The position numbers were made by a program, and so were the translations under genes. The notes under the pieces are model-generated. The model saw nothing but the letters and a program-made list of their open reading frames with translations, had not been told where the DNA came from and made no database searches. Shown here in pieces: positions 19,070 to 28,546 of a DNA stretch of 64,000 nucleotides. Position 1 is the first letter of the stretch. The number at the start of each line of letters is the position of its first letter. The DNA is from Desulfomonile tiedjei (lineage in GTDB: Bacteria > Desulfobacterota > Desulfomonilia > Desulfomonilales > Desulfomonilaceae): assembly GCA_016218715.1 (NCBI GenBank), contig JACRDG010000053.1:1-64000 (forward strand), in the 5' to 3' direction.

Positions 19070-19856
19070 GCTTTTCCCCTTTCTTGGGCATGGTCAGGAA
19101 GAACGTACTCCCTTGACCTTCCGCAGATACCAACCAGATTCTCCCCCCGTTGACTTCCACGATCTTCTTCACCAGCGTCAGTCCCACGCCGGTAGTCTCG
19201 ACTTCGTCGCGGGCGGAGAGGGTCTGGAAGATCCTAAAGATCTTCTCGTGATATGCCTCGTCAATGCCAGGCCCGTTATCTGCCACACTGAATTGCCAGA
19301 ACACGCCGGCATCTTCACAGGCGATCTTGACGAGGCCGTCGGGTTTGTCCATGAACCTGACAGCGTTGTCGATCAGGTGATGAAACACCTGTTCTACGCG
19401 GGTCTGTTCTCCTTTTATGATGGGCAGCCGCTTCTCGATAGCGATCTGAATGCCGTCACGAGGCGAAATCGAGTCGATGACTTGCCGGACGACCGCATCG
19501 ACATCCACTTCGATCTCTTTCTCTTTCAACCGGCCGATCCGGGAATACTGCAGAATCCCTTCCAGCAGATTGTGCATGCGGTCCAATCTGCTGAGAAGCA
19601 GGTCGAGCATCTCTTTGCCGTCAGTATTGAGCGCGTCTCCTTGATCTTCCACAATCCATCGTGCAAGCTGACTAACCGCTCTAAGAGGAGCCCTCAGATC
19701 GTGTGACACCACGTAGGCAAACTCCGTGAGTTCGCTATTCGTCGCATCTAGCTTTGCCGCGCATGCGTCCAGTTGCTCCTGCAGGCCCCTCCCGATCGAC
19801 CGTAGTTCGGCGATTTCAGCGATCAGTAGTTCGTTGGTCTTGGACGAATCTTCCAT
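19038..19856 (-). CDS. Histidine kinase, phytochrome-like HisKA/HATPase core
   Basis: 272 residues from the ATG at 19856 (M-E-D-S-S-K), preferred over the longer frame to 19949, which adds low-complexity sequence. A short coiled coil leads into the His box YVVSHDLRAPL (H52), then ATPase motifs (H-L-I-D-N-A-V-R-F, D-N-G-P-G-I, G-V-G-L-T-L-V-K-K). There is no sensor domain and no membrane segment, so input probably comes from partner proteins. It is closely paralogous to the kinase part of 22629-24005. Its 3' end overlaps the receiver gene by 32 bp. Confidence 0.9.
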   Translation of the reverse strand: MEDSSKTNELLIAEIAELRSIGRGLQEQLDACAAKLDATNSELTEFAYVVSHDLRAPLRAVSQLARWIVEDQGDALNTDGKEMLDLLLSRLDRMHNLLEGILQYSRIGRLKEKEIEVDVDAVVRQVIDSISPRDGIQIAIEKRLPIIKGEQTRVEQVFHHLIDNAVRFMDKPDGLVKIACEDAGVFWQFSVADNGPGIDEAYHEKIFRIFQTLSARDEVETTGVGLTLVKKIVEVNGGRIWLVSAEGQGSTFFLTMPKKGEKHEGDATHSAR

Positions 19857-19945
19857 GCTACATGTCCTCAGGGATCCGGCCGGCCCCGCGTCCGTTCCGT
19901 GAAAGGCTTCCGGTCTCGGTGAGACCGAGCCGGCGTTTCCCGCGA

Positions 19946-22285
19946 TCACGGCCCCGCGGTTTCGACTTTCTTCACTTCATCGCCGATGATTTCGAGCAAC
20001 GCGGAGAGGGTCACGGGCTTCTCCACGATTTTGTCCACATGGGGATGGTAGAGCAGTTCGTCGTCAGCGAGTTGGCCTCCCCAGCCCGTTAGGAGAATGA
20101 ACGGCGGCTTGGGTATCTCCTTCTCCACGCAAAGCCCCATCACCGCGCTGCTCACATCCCACCCGTTCATCCCTTCCATCCCGAGATCGCACACGACCAC
20201 GTCCACGTCGTTGTTCTCGAGGATATCGAGGCCCTCCTGGCCGGAAAGAGCGATATAGGCCGTATTGCCGCGCTTTCGGAGCCCCTTGCCGAGGATCGTG
20301 ACCACCGGGCGCTCATCGTCGATGAGGAGAATTCGATAGGCGCGATCGGGCGCTTGCTTCCGCACTTCTTCCTTTTTCGCGGACGGTTTCTTCACCAGAG
20401 GGAGCTTGACCGTGAACGCGGTTCCCCGCGGCTTCATGCGTTTGACTCCCATAGTCGCGCCGTGCTGGCGGATGATCCCACAATTTACAGCCAGCCCCAT
20501 GCCGGGGTGGGCTTCCTTGGAAGACCAGAAGGCTGCGGTGATATTCTTGATGTCCTCGTCGCGGATGCCGACGCCGTTGTCCTGGACGAGCAGCACGGCC
20601 TGGTCGTCTTTGATGGACGTCTTGACCCGCACCTTTCCGCCTTCCGGCAATGCCTCGATGGCGTTCTTGACGAGGTTCAGCACCACCCAGGCGAGCTGAT
20701 CCGGTTCGCCCTCCACATAGCAACCGGGTGTCAGATCGAGTTCCTGAACAACCTCGATCCGCTCTCGTTCCAACTTGGCCTTGGACCAGAGCCTGCACAT
20801 CTCGACCCCTTCCCGGACTGCATCGGAAAGGTCAAAGAGTTCCTTGCGCGGCACTTCTCGCTTGGATCGCTCACGCGAGAACTGCTGGAGTCGTCGCACC
20901 GCATCGGTGGCCGATCGGGTGCTGTCCAGGATCTGTTCGAGATTGAGGCGGATCTCTTCGTATTCCTCCAATTCCAGATTGGTCAGCGCCATGTTGGCGT
21001 TTCCGGAGACAATTTGCAGGAGGTTGCTGAAGGTATGGCTTATTCCGCTCGCCATTTGGCCCAGGACTTTCAGCCGTTGAGACCGGACGATCAGATCTTC
21101 GGCCCGCTTTTGCCCTGAGATGTCCTCTATGGCGATGTGAGCGCCTTTGATCCTGCCATCATCGCCGCGTACGGGTGCCAGATGCATTCTTCCTTGCATC
21201 AACGTTCCCGACGGACGTTTGCAGGGGAACTCGCCGAAAAATGGCTCACCCGAGTCCAGACATCTCCGAATGGCTGCCGAGATCCCCGCGTCCACGAGCG
21301 CCGGGTGCGAGAGGAGATTCGCCGGCTTGGCGGCCGCTTCGTCCGCGTGGCCGAGCATGGCCAGGATCTCGGGGTTTGCCGCGTTCATAATCCCTTTGAC
21401 GTCACAAGACGCGATGCCGAGTCGCAGGTCCTGCACCAGCATACGAAACCGTGCCTCACTATCCAGAAGCGCCTGCTCTGCGCGGCAACGGTCGGTTACC
21501 TCACGGAAGGTCCAGGTGGTGCCCACGCCGTCATCGCCGAGGGTGTGGAGCCGCGTTGTCGTCTCGATCATTCGGCCGTCCCGCAATTCGAGGATCTCGG
21601 TCGTGTCTCCTTCAGGTCGGCTCACAACCTGCTTTACCTTTGCCAGGAGTTGCTGGGGAAGTTTCAACCTTGCTGCCAGGAACATGAGCGATTCCGCGTT
21701 CCCCTTCGCCTCGAGTGCTTTCTCGGGTACCTGCCAGATCTGGAAAAGCCGCTGATTGAACAGGACCATCCTTCCTTTCGCATCCAGTACCACAATGCCG
21801 TCCGGCACGGACTCGACCGTCGTCCTGAGGAGCGAATCGGGCCGTTCGATCCCGCCATGCTCACGCGGAGCCTCCGCAGCTTCCTCCGCGGTCTCCACGG
21901 GGACCGGCGACTCCTGCGGGCTCGGTTTTTCCGTACCCGCATTTTCGCGAAGCTCTGCGATTTCTTTGCGGAGCCGCACGTTCTCTTCGAGGAGTTCTGC
22001 GACACTCAAGGGGTCAGCAGCCGCGCCTACATCCACAGAACGGCCAAGATCCGAGGCCTCGCCTGTCCGATCACCGTCTCCATTGCGGCCATTCTTCCGA
22101 GGAGATCCCGCATCTGCTGGCACGCCTGCATCACCCGACGTACCGTGCTCCTCGACTTGGCTTTCCCGCAACGTTTGGAGGAGCGTCGCCAACTCCGATA
22201 CCTTCGATTCCAGTTCCTTGAGCAAGGGATTGGGCCCGGCTGTCTTGGACACGACTGCTGTTTCGCTTGTCTCTTGATTTTCCAT
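19946..22285 (-). CDS. Hybrid histidine kinase with PAS domains and C-terminal receiver
   Basis: 779 residues from the ATG at 22285 (M-E-N-Q-E-T); the TTG at 22315 is upstream in frame. An N-terminal ~150-residue charged, coiled region is followed by two PAS domains (~170-400), a His box in ASGISHTFSNLLQ (~412), an ATPase domain (N-L-V-K-N-A-I-E-A-L, D-N-G-V-G-I, G-M-G-L-A-V-N) and a receiver with D ~698 in VVCDLGMEGMNG. The box is SH-T-FSN rather than AH-x-FNN, the most drifted of the three paralogues. Soluble; belongs to the Che-linked run. Confidence 0.9.
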   Translation of the reverse strand: MENQETSETAVVSKTAGPNPLLKELESKVSELATLLQTLRESQVEEHGTSGDAGVPADAGSPRKNGRNGDGDRTGEASDLGRSVDVGAAADPLSVAELLEENVRLRKEIAELRENAGTEKPSPQESPVPVETAEEAAEAPREHGGIERPDSLLRTTVESVPDGIVVLDAKGRMVLFNQRLFQIWQVPEKALEAKGNAESLMFLAARLKLPQQLLAKVKQVVSRPEGDTTEILELRDGRMIETTTRLHTLGDDGVGTTWTFREVTDRCRAEQALLDSEARFRMLVQDLRLGIASCDVKGIMNAANPEILAMLGHADEAAAKPANLLSHPALVDAGISAAIRRCLDSGEPFFGEFPCKRPSGTLMQGRMHLAPVRGDDGRIKGAHIAIEDISGQKRAEDLIVRSQRLKVLGQMASGISHTFSNLLQIVSGNANMALTNLELEEYEEIRLNLEQILDSTRSATDAVRRLQQFSRERSKREVPRKELFDLSDAVREGVEMCRLWSKAKLERERIEVVQELDLTPGCYVEGEPDQLAWVVLNLVKNAIEALPEGGKVRVKTSIKDDQAVLLVQDNGVGIRDEDIKNITAAFWSSKEAHPGMGLAVNCGIIRQHGATMGVKRMKPRGTAFTVKLPLVKKPSAKKEEVRKQAPDRAYRILLIDDERPVVTILGKGLRKRGNTAYIALSGQEGLDILENNDVDVVVCDLGMEGMNGWDVSSAVMGLCVEKEIPKPPFILLTGWGGQLADDELLYHPHVDKIVEKPVTLSALLEIIGDEVKKVETAGP

Positions 22286-22383
22286 CGTCAGCTTCCCCAC
22301 CGCTGAAAAGCCCAAACGGCACGCTATTCGTTCATACGTTCAGGACCGGTCTCTCCGATCCCAAGTGCTCCATTCCATAAATA

Positions 22384-22500
22384 CGGTCGCGTATTCCCGC
22401 GGAACGCGGTTCGTGTTCATCACCGCGGCCTCACTGGCTGTATTGGTGGGACAGGCATCTTGCCTGTCATTTCCCCATGGACCGGCAAGATGCCGGCCCC
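22384..22500. repeat. Dispersed repeat, related to the MITE-like element at 39579-39725
   Basis: cggtcgcgtattcccgcgg ... gtattggtgggacaggcatc and ttgcctgtcatttc match the left two thirds of 39579-39725. The right end with the terminal inverted repeat is not recognisable here. Two hairpins (ACAGGCA-TCT-TGCCTGT and CCGGCA-AGA-TGCCGG) are present. It accounts for much of the 343-bp gap between two kinase genes (22286-22628). Confidence 0.75.
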
Positions 22501-22628
22501 ACTGAACAGCCACGCGCAGGGACCCCAAGGGGAGACACAGGATTTGCGATAAGGTGAACTAATTTCTCGGTTTCGCACGGCAGCCACCTTTATCAGGCGT
22601 CTCTCTGCAAGGGGTTCCCCATGAGGAG

Positions 22629-24005
22629 TCATTCGCTTGCCTCCTCCCCTGTTGGTGTGGGCCTCGGTATGGTAAAGAAAAATGTTGTCCCTTTCCCGAG
22701 TTCGGATTCCAACCAGATCTTCCCCCCGTGCATCTCGACGATCCGCTTGACCAGCGTGAGGCCGATCCCCGTGCTCTCGAAATCGTCACGGGCCTGCAGG
22801 GTCTGAAAGATCATGAAGATCTTCTCGAAATACTTGCTGTCAATACCGGGGCCGTTATCCGCAACGCTAATCTGCCAGAACGAGCCACTATTCTCACAGT
22901 CGATGCGTATCTCTCCCTGGGGTTTGTCCATGTATTTCATGGCATTGCTGATCAAATTCTGCAGGACCTGCCCTGCGCGTGTCGGTTCGTAAAAGACCAC
23001 GGGCAACGGTCGCAGCACTTCGATCCGGATGTGTTCCGGAGGCGCGAGGAGGTCGATGATATCGTGGAGCAGCCGGTCGAGATCTACTTCGTCTGCTTCC
23101 TCCCTCACGCGGCCGATTCTGGAATACTGGAGAATCCCCTCGATCAGGTTGTGCATGCGGTCCAGTCTGCCGAGCAGGAGCGTAATCATCTCCTTGCCGT
23201 CCTGATCCATGTGTTCCGAGTGATCGCTCGCTATCCACCCGGCAAGCTGACTGACTGCTCGCAAGGGAGCCTTGAGGTCGTGTGAGACGACGTAGGCAAA
23301 TTCACGCAATTCGGTGTTCGCCGCTTCCAGTTCGCCGGTCCGCAATTTGACCTTCTCCTCGGCTCCCTTGCGCTGAACGATTTCCGCTTCGAGGTGAGCC
23401 GTCCGCTCCCTAACCTTCTTTTCCAGATCCCGGTTCAGGCCGCGGAGGTCCGTCTGGGCTCGCAGCAGTCTCTTGTTGATCTGGATGGCGTTTTCGTAGG
23501 TGGACACGAGCAGATTCAAGGAGTTCTCGGCAGACAGCTTTACGACACGGGGCTTGCCGCCGACGGTCACCTCGATTTCCCGCATGGCCGCCATATTCCG
23601 GTTGGTGGTGGGATTGGCCAGGACTGACTCGACCTTGGACAGGAGGAACTCTTCGTCGATCGGTTTGTTCAAATAGAAGTCCACCTTGGCTTCGAGTCCT
23701 TTGATGATATCTTCAGGATCGACCAGGGTAGTCAACAAGATGACCGGGATATCGACGAGCTCTTCGTTGAGCTTTATCGCCTGGGTCAGCTCGTATCCGT
23801 CCATCTCCGGCATGACGATGTCGCTGATGATAAGGGCCGGCCTTCGGCTGCTGAGGAACTCCAATGCTTCCTTACCGGAGGCAGCGGCGGTCACCTGGTA
23901 GCCATGACGCTCGAGCAGATGTTTCAGCAGCATCGCCTGCGTGGGGCTGTCCTCGACGATGAGAATGCTGGCGCCCTCAGTTTTGTTTCCGTTACCGGAG
24001 TCCAT
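22629..24005 (-). CDS. Receiver-histidine kinase protein
   Basis: 458 residues from the ATG at 24005 (M-D-S-G-N-G-N). N-terminal receiver (E-D-S at ~18-20, phosphoacceptor D62 in I-S-D-I-V-M-P, N-K-P in place of the usual x-K-P), a coiled linker (~130-230), His box YVVSHDLKAPL (~241), ATPase motifs (N-L-I-S-N-A-M-K-Y, D-N-G-P-G-I, G-I-G-L-T-L-V-K-R). The receiver-first order suggests it is itself a phosphorylation target, perhaps of CheA. It follows cheB by 139 bp on the same strand and is a paralogue of 19038-19856. Confidence 0.92.
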   Translation of the reverse strand: MDSGNGNKTEGASILIVEDSPTQAMLLKHLLERHGYQVTAAASGKEALEFLSSRRPALIISDIVMPEMDGYELTQAIKLNEELVDIPVILLTTLVDPEDIIKGLEAKVDFYLNKPIDEEFLLSKVESVLANPTTNRNMAAMREIEVTVGGKPRVVKLSAENSLNLLVSTYENAIQINKRLLRAQTDLRGLNRDLEKKVRERTAHLEAEIVQRKGAEEKVKLRTGELEAANTELREFAYVVSHDLKAPLRAVSQLAGWIASDHSEHMDQDGKEMITLLLGRLDRMHNLIEGILQYSRIGRVREEADEVDLDRLLHDIIDLLAPPEHIRIEVLRPLPVVFYEPTRAGQVLQNLISNAMKYMDKPQGEIRIDCENSGSFWQISVADNGPGIDSKYFEKIFMIFQTLQARDDFESTGIGLTLVKRIVEMHGGKIWLESELGKGTTFFFTIPRPTPTGEEASE

Positions 24006-24144
24006 TAGGCGGGTCCTCCCGTACTCCCGTGATCCCCTTCCGGCCGTCCGCAAAACCGAGCGCCTCCGTCTCCTTGGGACCGCGAAACGGCAGGATTCAG
24101 GGCAAGAGGGTGCATCGGCCGTGGTCGATCAACTGAACGTGTTC

Positions 24145-25191
24145 TCATTTCTGAACCAGCATTCGAATCGTTGCCGCGATCTTTTCGGGAGGGAGTGAGT
24201 ACTTCGCGGCGCCGATTTTTGCCGCTTCTCCCGGCATGCCGTACACGATCGAGGTCTCCTCGTCCTGGGCGATGGTGACCGCGCCCTTGTCACGCATCAG
24301 CTTGAGCTCTTGAGCTCCGTCTCGGCCCATGCCGGTCAGGAGCACGCCTATGGCCTTGTCGCCGATCGTCTGGGCGACCGACCGGAAGAGATAGGAAACC
24401 GCTGGTCTGAGCCCGTTTTCCGGCGCATCAGGGACCACGCCGATTCGGCCGTTCCCATCGAGCTTCATCTGGTGGGCATCCGGCGCGACGTAGACATTTC
24501 CGGGGAGCGCCTGCTGGCCGTTGCTCGCCAGGTGCACCTTAAGCGTCGACGATCGGTTCAACCAGTCCACAAACCCTACGGTAAACCCCGCTGCAATGTG
24601 TTGTACGACGAGAATGGGGGCCGCCAGATCAGCCGGCATCGTCGAAAAGATCTTTTGCAGGACCGGAGGCCCTCCCGTGGAAGCGCCGACCGCCACGACC
24701 TTGACGGAGGTGGGTCTTGCCACGACTTCGGGTTTGCTCACGGGGCGGGGCGCCTGTGTCGGGCTGGGGCTGAGGTTCCAGCGCCTGACGACCTTCACCT
24801 GAGACATAATCTTGACTGTCTGGATCAGCTTCTCTCTCTCACCAACGTGAGCCTCTCTCTCGAACAGGCTCGGCTTGTTGAGCACCGCGACGGCCCCCGC
24901 GTCAATCGCCCGCCAGGTCTTCTCGACCTCCTCGCGCACGAGGCTTGACGTGACAATGACGATGGGTACCGGATTGGTCTGCATGATCCTCCGGGTCGCC
25001 TCGTACCCGTCCATCTTCGGCATGATGATATCCATGGTGACAACGTCGGGGCTTTTCCGCTTCACCATTTCAATCCCTTCTTCTCCGTTCGCCGCCGTCC
25101 CGACGACCGTGATCTCCGGATCCGACGACAGAATGTGATTGAGAAGCTCCCGTGCAACAATAGAGTCCTCAACGATAAGGACCTTGATCAT
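24145..25191 (-). CDS. cheB: Chemotaxis protein-glutamate methylesterase/deamidase CheB
   Basis: 348 residues. CheB removes methyl groups from chemoreceptors when phosphorylated by CheA. Receiver (~1-125) with D54 in M-D-I-I-M-P, then the esterase domain with the catalytic triad S171 (G-A-S-T-G-G-P), H198 (V-Q-H-I) and D291 (G-M-G-R-D-G-A), all intact. It starts 19 bp after cheA. Presence of a complete CheB and CheR implies methylated receptors exist in this cell, though none is encoded in the window. Confidence 0.97.
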   Translation of the reverse strand: MIKVLIVEDSIVARELLNHILSSDPEITVVGTAANGEEGIEMVKRKSPDVVTMDIIMPKMDGYEATRRIMQTNPVPIVIVTSSLVREEVEKTWRAIDAGAVAVLNKPSLFEREAHVGEREKLIQTVKIMSQVKVVRRWNLSPSPTQAPRPVSKPEVVARPTSVKVVAVGASTGGPPVLQKIFSTMPADLAAPILVVQHIAAGFTVGFVDWLNRSSTLKVHLASNGQQALPGNVYVAPDAHQMKLDGNGRIGVVPDAPENGLRPAVSYLFRSVAQTIGDKAIGVLLTGMGRDGAQELKLMRDKGAVTIAQDEETSIVYGMPGEAAKIGAAKYSLPPEKIAATIRMLVQK

Positions 25192-25210
25192 ACGAAACTC
25201 TCCCGGCCGG

Positions 25211-27619
25211 TCAGACCAACCTCGCCACGGTTTCCAGCAGGTTATTCTGGTCGAAACTACCCTTCACGATATACGCGTTGGCTCCCACATCAATGCCGCG
25301 CTCGCGATCCTCGCGGGATCCGAGGGATGTCACCAGCACGACCGGCAAATCCGCGAGCTTCTCGTCACCGCGGATGTTAGCTGTCAGTTGGAACCCATCC
25401 ATCCGCGGCATCTCGACATCCGACACCACCAGATCGAATGGATCTCGCTTGAGAGCAGTCCACGCGTCCACGCCGTCCACCGTGGTCGTGACCAGGTAAC
25501 CGGACGACTCGAGGATATTCTTGAGCAGCATCCGCGAGGTGATGGAGTCCTCCACCACCAGAACCGATTTCCGCTGGTGTTCCAGTTGCTCGATCTTCAT
25601 GGCAGGACCGCTCCCGGCGTAGGTCCGTTTCACGGCCGATTTGATGAGATCGGGGACGTTCAATATCGGCACGAGCTTGCCCGATCCGAGCACCGTGGCC
25701 CCGGCCACGTTGCGCACCCGCGCAAGTTGCTTTCCGAGCGGCTTAACGAGAACTTCCTGCTCCTGGAGTATCGAATCGACGCTGAACGAGACGCGCATCT
25801 CAGCGGCGCGGAGAATCATGACGGGGAGGAAGTCGGAGTCGCCATTCCTCTTCTCCAGCCGCGGAAGTTCCAGGATGTCCCCGAGCCGTACCAGCGGCAT
25901 GGCTTGACCGTTGACCTCGATGGTGTCCCGGTTGCCGACCGTCTTGATGAGGTCTCGCCTGATCCTCGCCACACGTTCCACGTTCGCGGTGGGGATCACG
26001 ACGAGCTGATCCCCGACGTGAACCAGTATCCCCCGGAACGTTGCGAGGGTGACCGGAAGCAGGATCTTGAACGAAGCACCCCGCTCCGCCGCGGTAGCAA
26101 TCGATATATTTCCGCCAAGGTTTTCCACCTTCTCCCTGACAATCGCCAGTCCCAGGCCTCTCCCGGAAATATTGCTCACAATGGGGCTCGTGGAGATCTC
26201 CGATCGAAAAACCAGGGCGAGAGCATCTTGCCCGGCGAGGCGTTGCCTGTCCTGCTCCGAGACCATCCCTCTCTTCGCTGCCGCCTCTCGAACCTTGGCC
26301 ACATCGATGCCGGCACCGTCATCCGAGACAACCAGCTCGATCTGATTGCCGCTGATCTGCGAGATGGCCATGGTGATGGTCCCCTGACGCTGTTTGCCTT
26401 TGGCCGCCCTGTCATCCGGTCTCTCGAGGCCGTGATCCACGCAGTTTCTTACCAGGTGGATCAGCGGATCTTTCATCTCGTCCAGAATCCGGCGATCGAT
26501 CTCCAGGTCGCCGCCGACGATCTCCAGGTCCACTTCCTTCCCCGCGTCGCGGGCGAGGTCGCGCACGAGCTTGGGGAAAACCTCCAGGAGCGACGAACAC
26601 GGGAGCATCAGGACATTCATCATGTCTTCCAGAAGGTCGTCCACCATGCCGCCGTGCATCCTGGAATCGCTTTCCGCAGATCTGGCAAGCGTTTTGAGTT
26701 TCCCTTCCAGCGTTTTAATGCAGCTCTGGTTCCAATCGAGAAAGTCCATGAGCTTGGCAAGTCGCTTCTCATCACCGCCGCCGCCGCCTCGTTTGGCGCT
26801 CGCATCGCCGACGCCGCGGCCCTGACTGGAGACGCTGTTCCACTTCTGCTTCCATTGGTCGATCACGGTCATGAGGCTCATGATGTCAGCTACTCGCTGG
26901 CTCGCGGTGAGCTTGACCGAGACCATTTCTCCCACCTGCCGCAACAGCGGATCGAGCTTGTCCACTGATATTCTGACCGTATCCGTTCTCCCCTGCGGCC
27001 TCTCTTTCTTCGGGCTGGTGCTGAAATTCTGCGCGCGAGCCTCTGCTGCTCCACCTGCCGCGCGCGGTGACCCCTCCCATTCGCTCCGGTCAATCGCGGC
27101 ATCCTCCGGCGCAACCGTTTTCACGTTCGGGACCGGCAGATCCTGCTCCGCAGTAGTTTCTCCGGAGGCAACGTCATGGGCTTCCGCCTTCGGCCGCGGC
27201 GGTCCGGCTTCCGCGGCCGCCGCTCTCTCGTGGCTTCCTGCCTCAAGCCGGTCGAGTTCGTCCATGATGGGCTGTACGGCCACCGAGTCCGATTCAACGA
27301 GCAGATCGCGCATGGAGTCGACCGCACGGTGGAGCGTGTCGAAGAATTCGGTGGATGTGGCCATCCGGTCGGCCTTCAGAGCCGAGAATATGCTCTCGAT
27401 GGCCTGGCACACCGATTCGATCTCCGTCATGTTGACGGACCGGGAAGCGCCTTTCAGGCTGTGCGCCTCCCGATACATGGTTTCTATGATCTTACCCTTT
27501 TCGCTGTCGTCCGGCCGTTTCTCCAGTTCCAGCAAACCGTTGGAGATGGCGCTAATATGTTCGTCAGCCTCGATGCGGAACGCCTCGAACAGCTTTTTCA
27601 GGAATTCATCATCTCGCAT
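25211..27619 (-). CDS. cheA: Chemotaxis histidine kinase CheA fused to a C-terminal receiver
   Basis: 802 residues from ATG 27619 (M-R-D-D-E-F); an in-frame ATG two codons upstream (27625) is equally possible. Order: HPt with H53 in A-H-S-L-K-G-A-S; a ~100-residue Ala/Pro/Glu-rich linker without a recognisable CheY-binding P2; dimerisation helices (~230-330); ATPase domain with H-L-V-R-N-C-V-D-H-G-L; CheW-like P5 (~545-670); and a receiver (~685-800, D in V-S-D-V-E-M-P-R-M-D-G). CheA-receiver fusions are typical of FrzE-type systems that control gliding, pili or other outputs rather than flagella. No stand-alone CheY is next to it. Confidence 0.96.
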   Translation of the reverse strand: MRDDEFLKKLFEAFRIEADEHISAISNGLLELEKRPDDSEKGKIIETMYREAHSLKGASRSVNMTEIESVCQAIESIFSALKADRMATSTEFFDTLHRAVDSMRDLLVESDSVAVQPIMDELDRLEAGSHERAAAAEAGPPRPKAEAHDVASGETTAEQDLPVPNVKTVAPEDAAIDRSEWEGSPRAAGGAAEARAQNFSTSPKKERPQGRTDTVRISVDKLDPLLRQVGEMVSVKLTASQRVADIMSLMTVIDQWKQKWNSVSSQGRGVGDASAKRGGGGGDEKRLAKLMDFLDWNQSCIKTLEGKLKTLARSAESDSRMHGGMVDDLLEDMMNVLMLPCSSLLEVFPKLVRDLARDAGKEVDLEIVGGDLEIDRRILDEMKDPLIHLVRNCVDHGLERPDDRAAKGKQRQGTITMAISQISGNQIELVVSDDGAGIDVAKVREAAAKRGMVSEQDRQRLAGQDALALVFRSEISTSPIVSNISGRGLGLAIVREKVENLGGNISIATAAERGASFKILLPVTLATFRGILVHVGDQLVVIPTANVERVARIRRDLIKTVGNRDTIEVNGQAMPLVRLGDILELPRLEKRNGDSDFLPVMILRAAEMRVSFSVDSILQEQEVLVKPLGKQLARVRNVAGATVLGSGKLVPILNVPDLIKSAVKRTYAGSGPAMKIEQLEHQRKSVLVVEDSITSRMLLKNILESSGYLVTTTVDGVDAWTALKRDPFDLVVSDVEMPRMDGFQLTANIRGDEKLADLPVVLVTSLGSREDRERGIDVGANAYIVKGSFDQNNLLETVARLV

Positions 27620-27892
27620 GGTCATATCCACTTCTCCCGCTACATTACTGAACGACTGCACCAGGCCTCGTAATAGTTCGCCGGGCTTGATATAAATGCG
27701 CTTTCAAACGGATGATATTCGAGAAGCCTGTTAAGGGCTTTTCCTGGGAAGTCTCCTCCGCGACGGACGGCACAGCCTGACTGAGCTCCGGAGACCTCCC
27801 GGGAGCGCCCGTCAGCAGCAGCACTGCTCTGATCGCGCATTGGTATGAGGCTGCTTGGCCCATGCGCGAGGAAAGGGTTGCGGTACCCCACC
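27620..27892. other. 273-bp gap inside the che operon
   Basis: No gene recognised. The part 27691-27757 is a dispersed repeat whose inverted copy is at 40929-40995. The ORFs crossing it change character at the repeat and have no credible start. Confidence 0.5.
27691..27757. repeat. Dispersed imperfect repeat, copy 1
   Basis: In reverse complement, aacaggcttctcgaatat followed by a-x-ccg and gaaagcgcatt matches 40954-40995 at about 36 of 42 positions, with weaker similarity extending about 25 bp further. Confidence 0.6.
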
Positions 27893-28546
27893 TCACTCAC
27901 TCACCTCCTGAAAGACCACGATCGCCTCTTCCGAGAGCAGCCTCTCCGCGTTGATCACGATCAGGCGGTCCTTCGTGACCCCTTTGACGAACTCCTCTCG
28001 AATCCCCTTCAGGGCCGGGAGATCCGACTGAACCTGACTGACGGGAACTCTGGACTCGCCCAGGACCGTGTCGGCGAGAACCCCGAACTCCATGCCGTGA
28101 TTATTCACGATGAGGACTCTGAAGAGATCGCTGATCTCCTTCTTGGGCAGATCGAAGAATTCCTTGAGGTCAGTGACCGAGATCACCTGCCCCCGAACGT
28201 TGATGATCCCCAATATGTAGGACGGAGTGCACGGAACAGGGGTCAGATCCTTCACCGGGTACACTTCCCGGATATATTGTACCTCGATGGCGTACTTCTC
28301 GTGTGCCAGCATGAACTCGATGACTTCCAGGGTCTCCTCGTCGGCCGCTTCTTGGTCGGGGCGCTGAGCGAGCTTCCGCGCTCTCTCCCGCAGAATCGCT
28401 TTCTTGTCTACCACGCCACTCGTGATAGATTCGCCGGCAGGAGCGGGCACCTGACCGGAAATCGATTCGGCCTGAATCATGGCTCCGGTCGGTTGTTTTC
28501 CAACATCTACGGTCGCGAGATCACTCAGGGTATCACGTTCTGTCAT
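27893..28546 (-). CDS. cheW: Chemotaxis coupling protein CheW (long form)
   Basis: 217 residues. The CheW fold begins at ~75 (L-E-V-I-E-F-M-L-A-H-E-K-Y-A-I) and includes the usual I-L-G-I-I-N-V-R-G and core G-V-L-A-D-T-V-L motifs; CheW links receptors to CheA. The first ~70 residues are a charged extension not found in short CheWs. The start overlaps the end of cheR by 14 bp, so translation is probably coupled. With 30100-30576 there are two CheWs for one CheA. Confidence 0.93.
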   Translation of the reverse strand: MTERDTLSDLATVDVGKQPTGAMIQAESISGQVPAPAGESITSGVVDKKAILRERARKLAQRPDQEAADEETLEVIEFMLAHEKYAIEVQYIREVYPVKDLTPVPCTPSYILGIINVRGQVISVTDLKEFFDLPKKEISDLFRVLIVNNHGMEFGVLADTVLGESRVPVSQVQSDLPALKGIREEFVKGVTKDRLIVINAERLLSEEAIVVFQEVSE

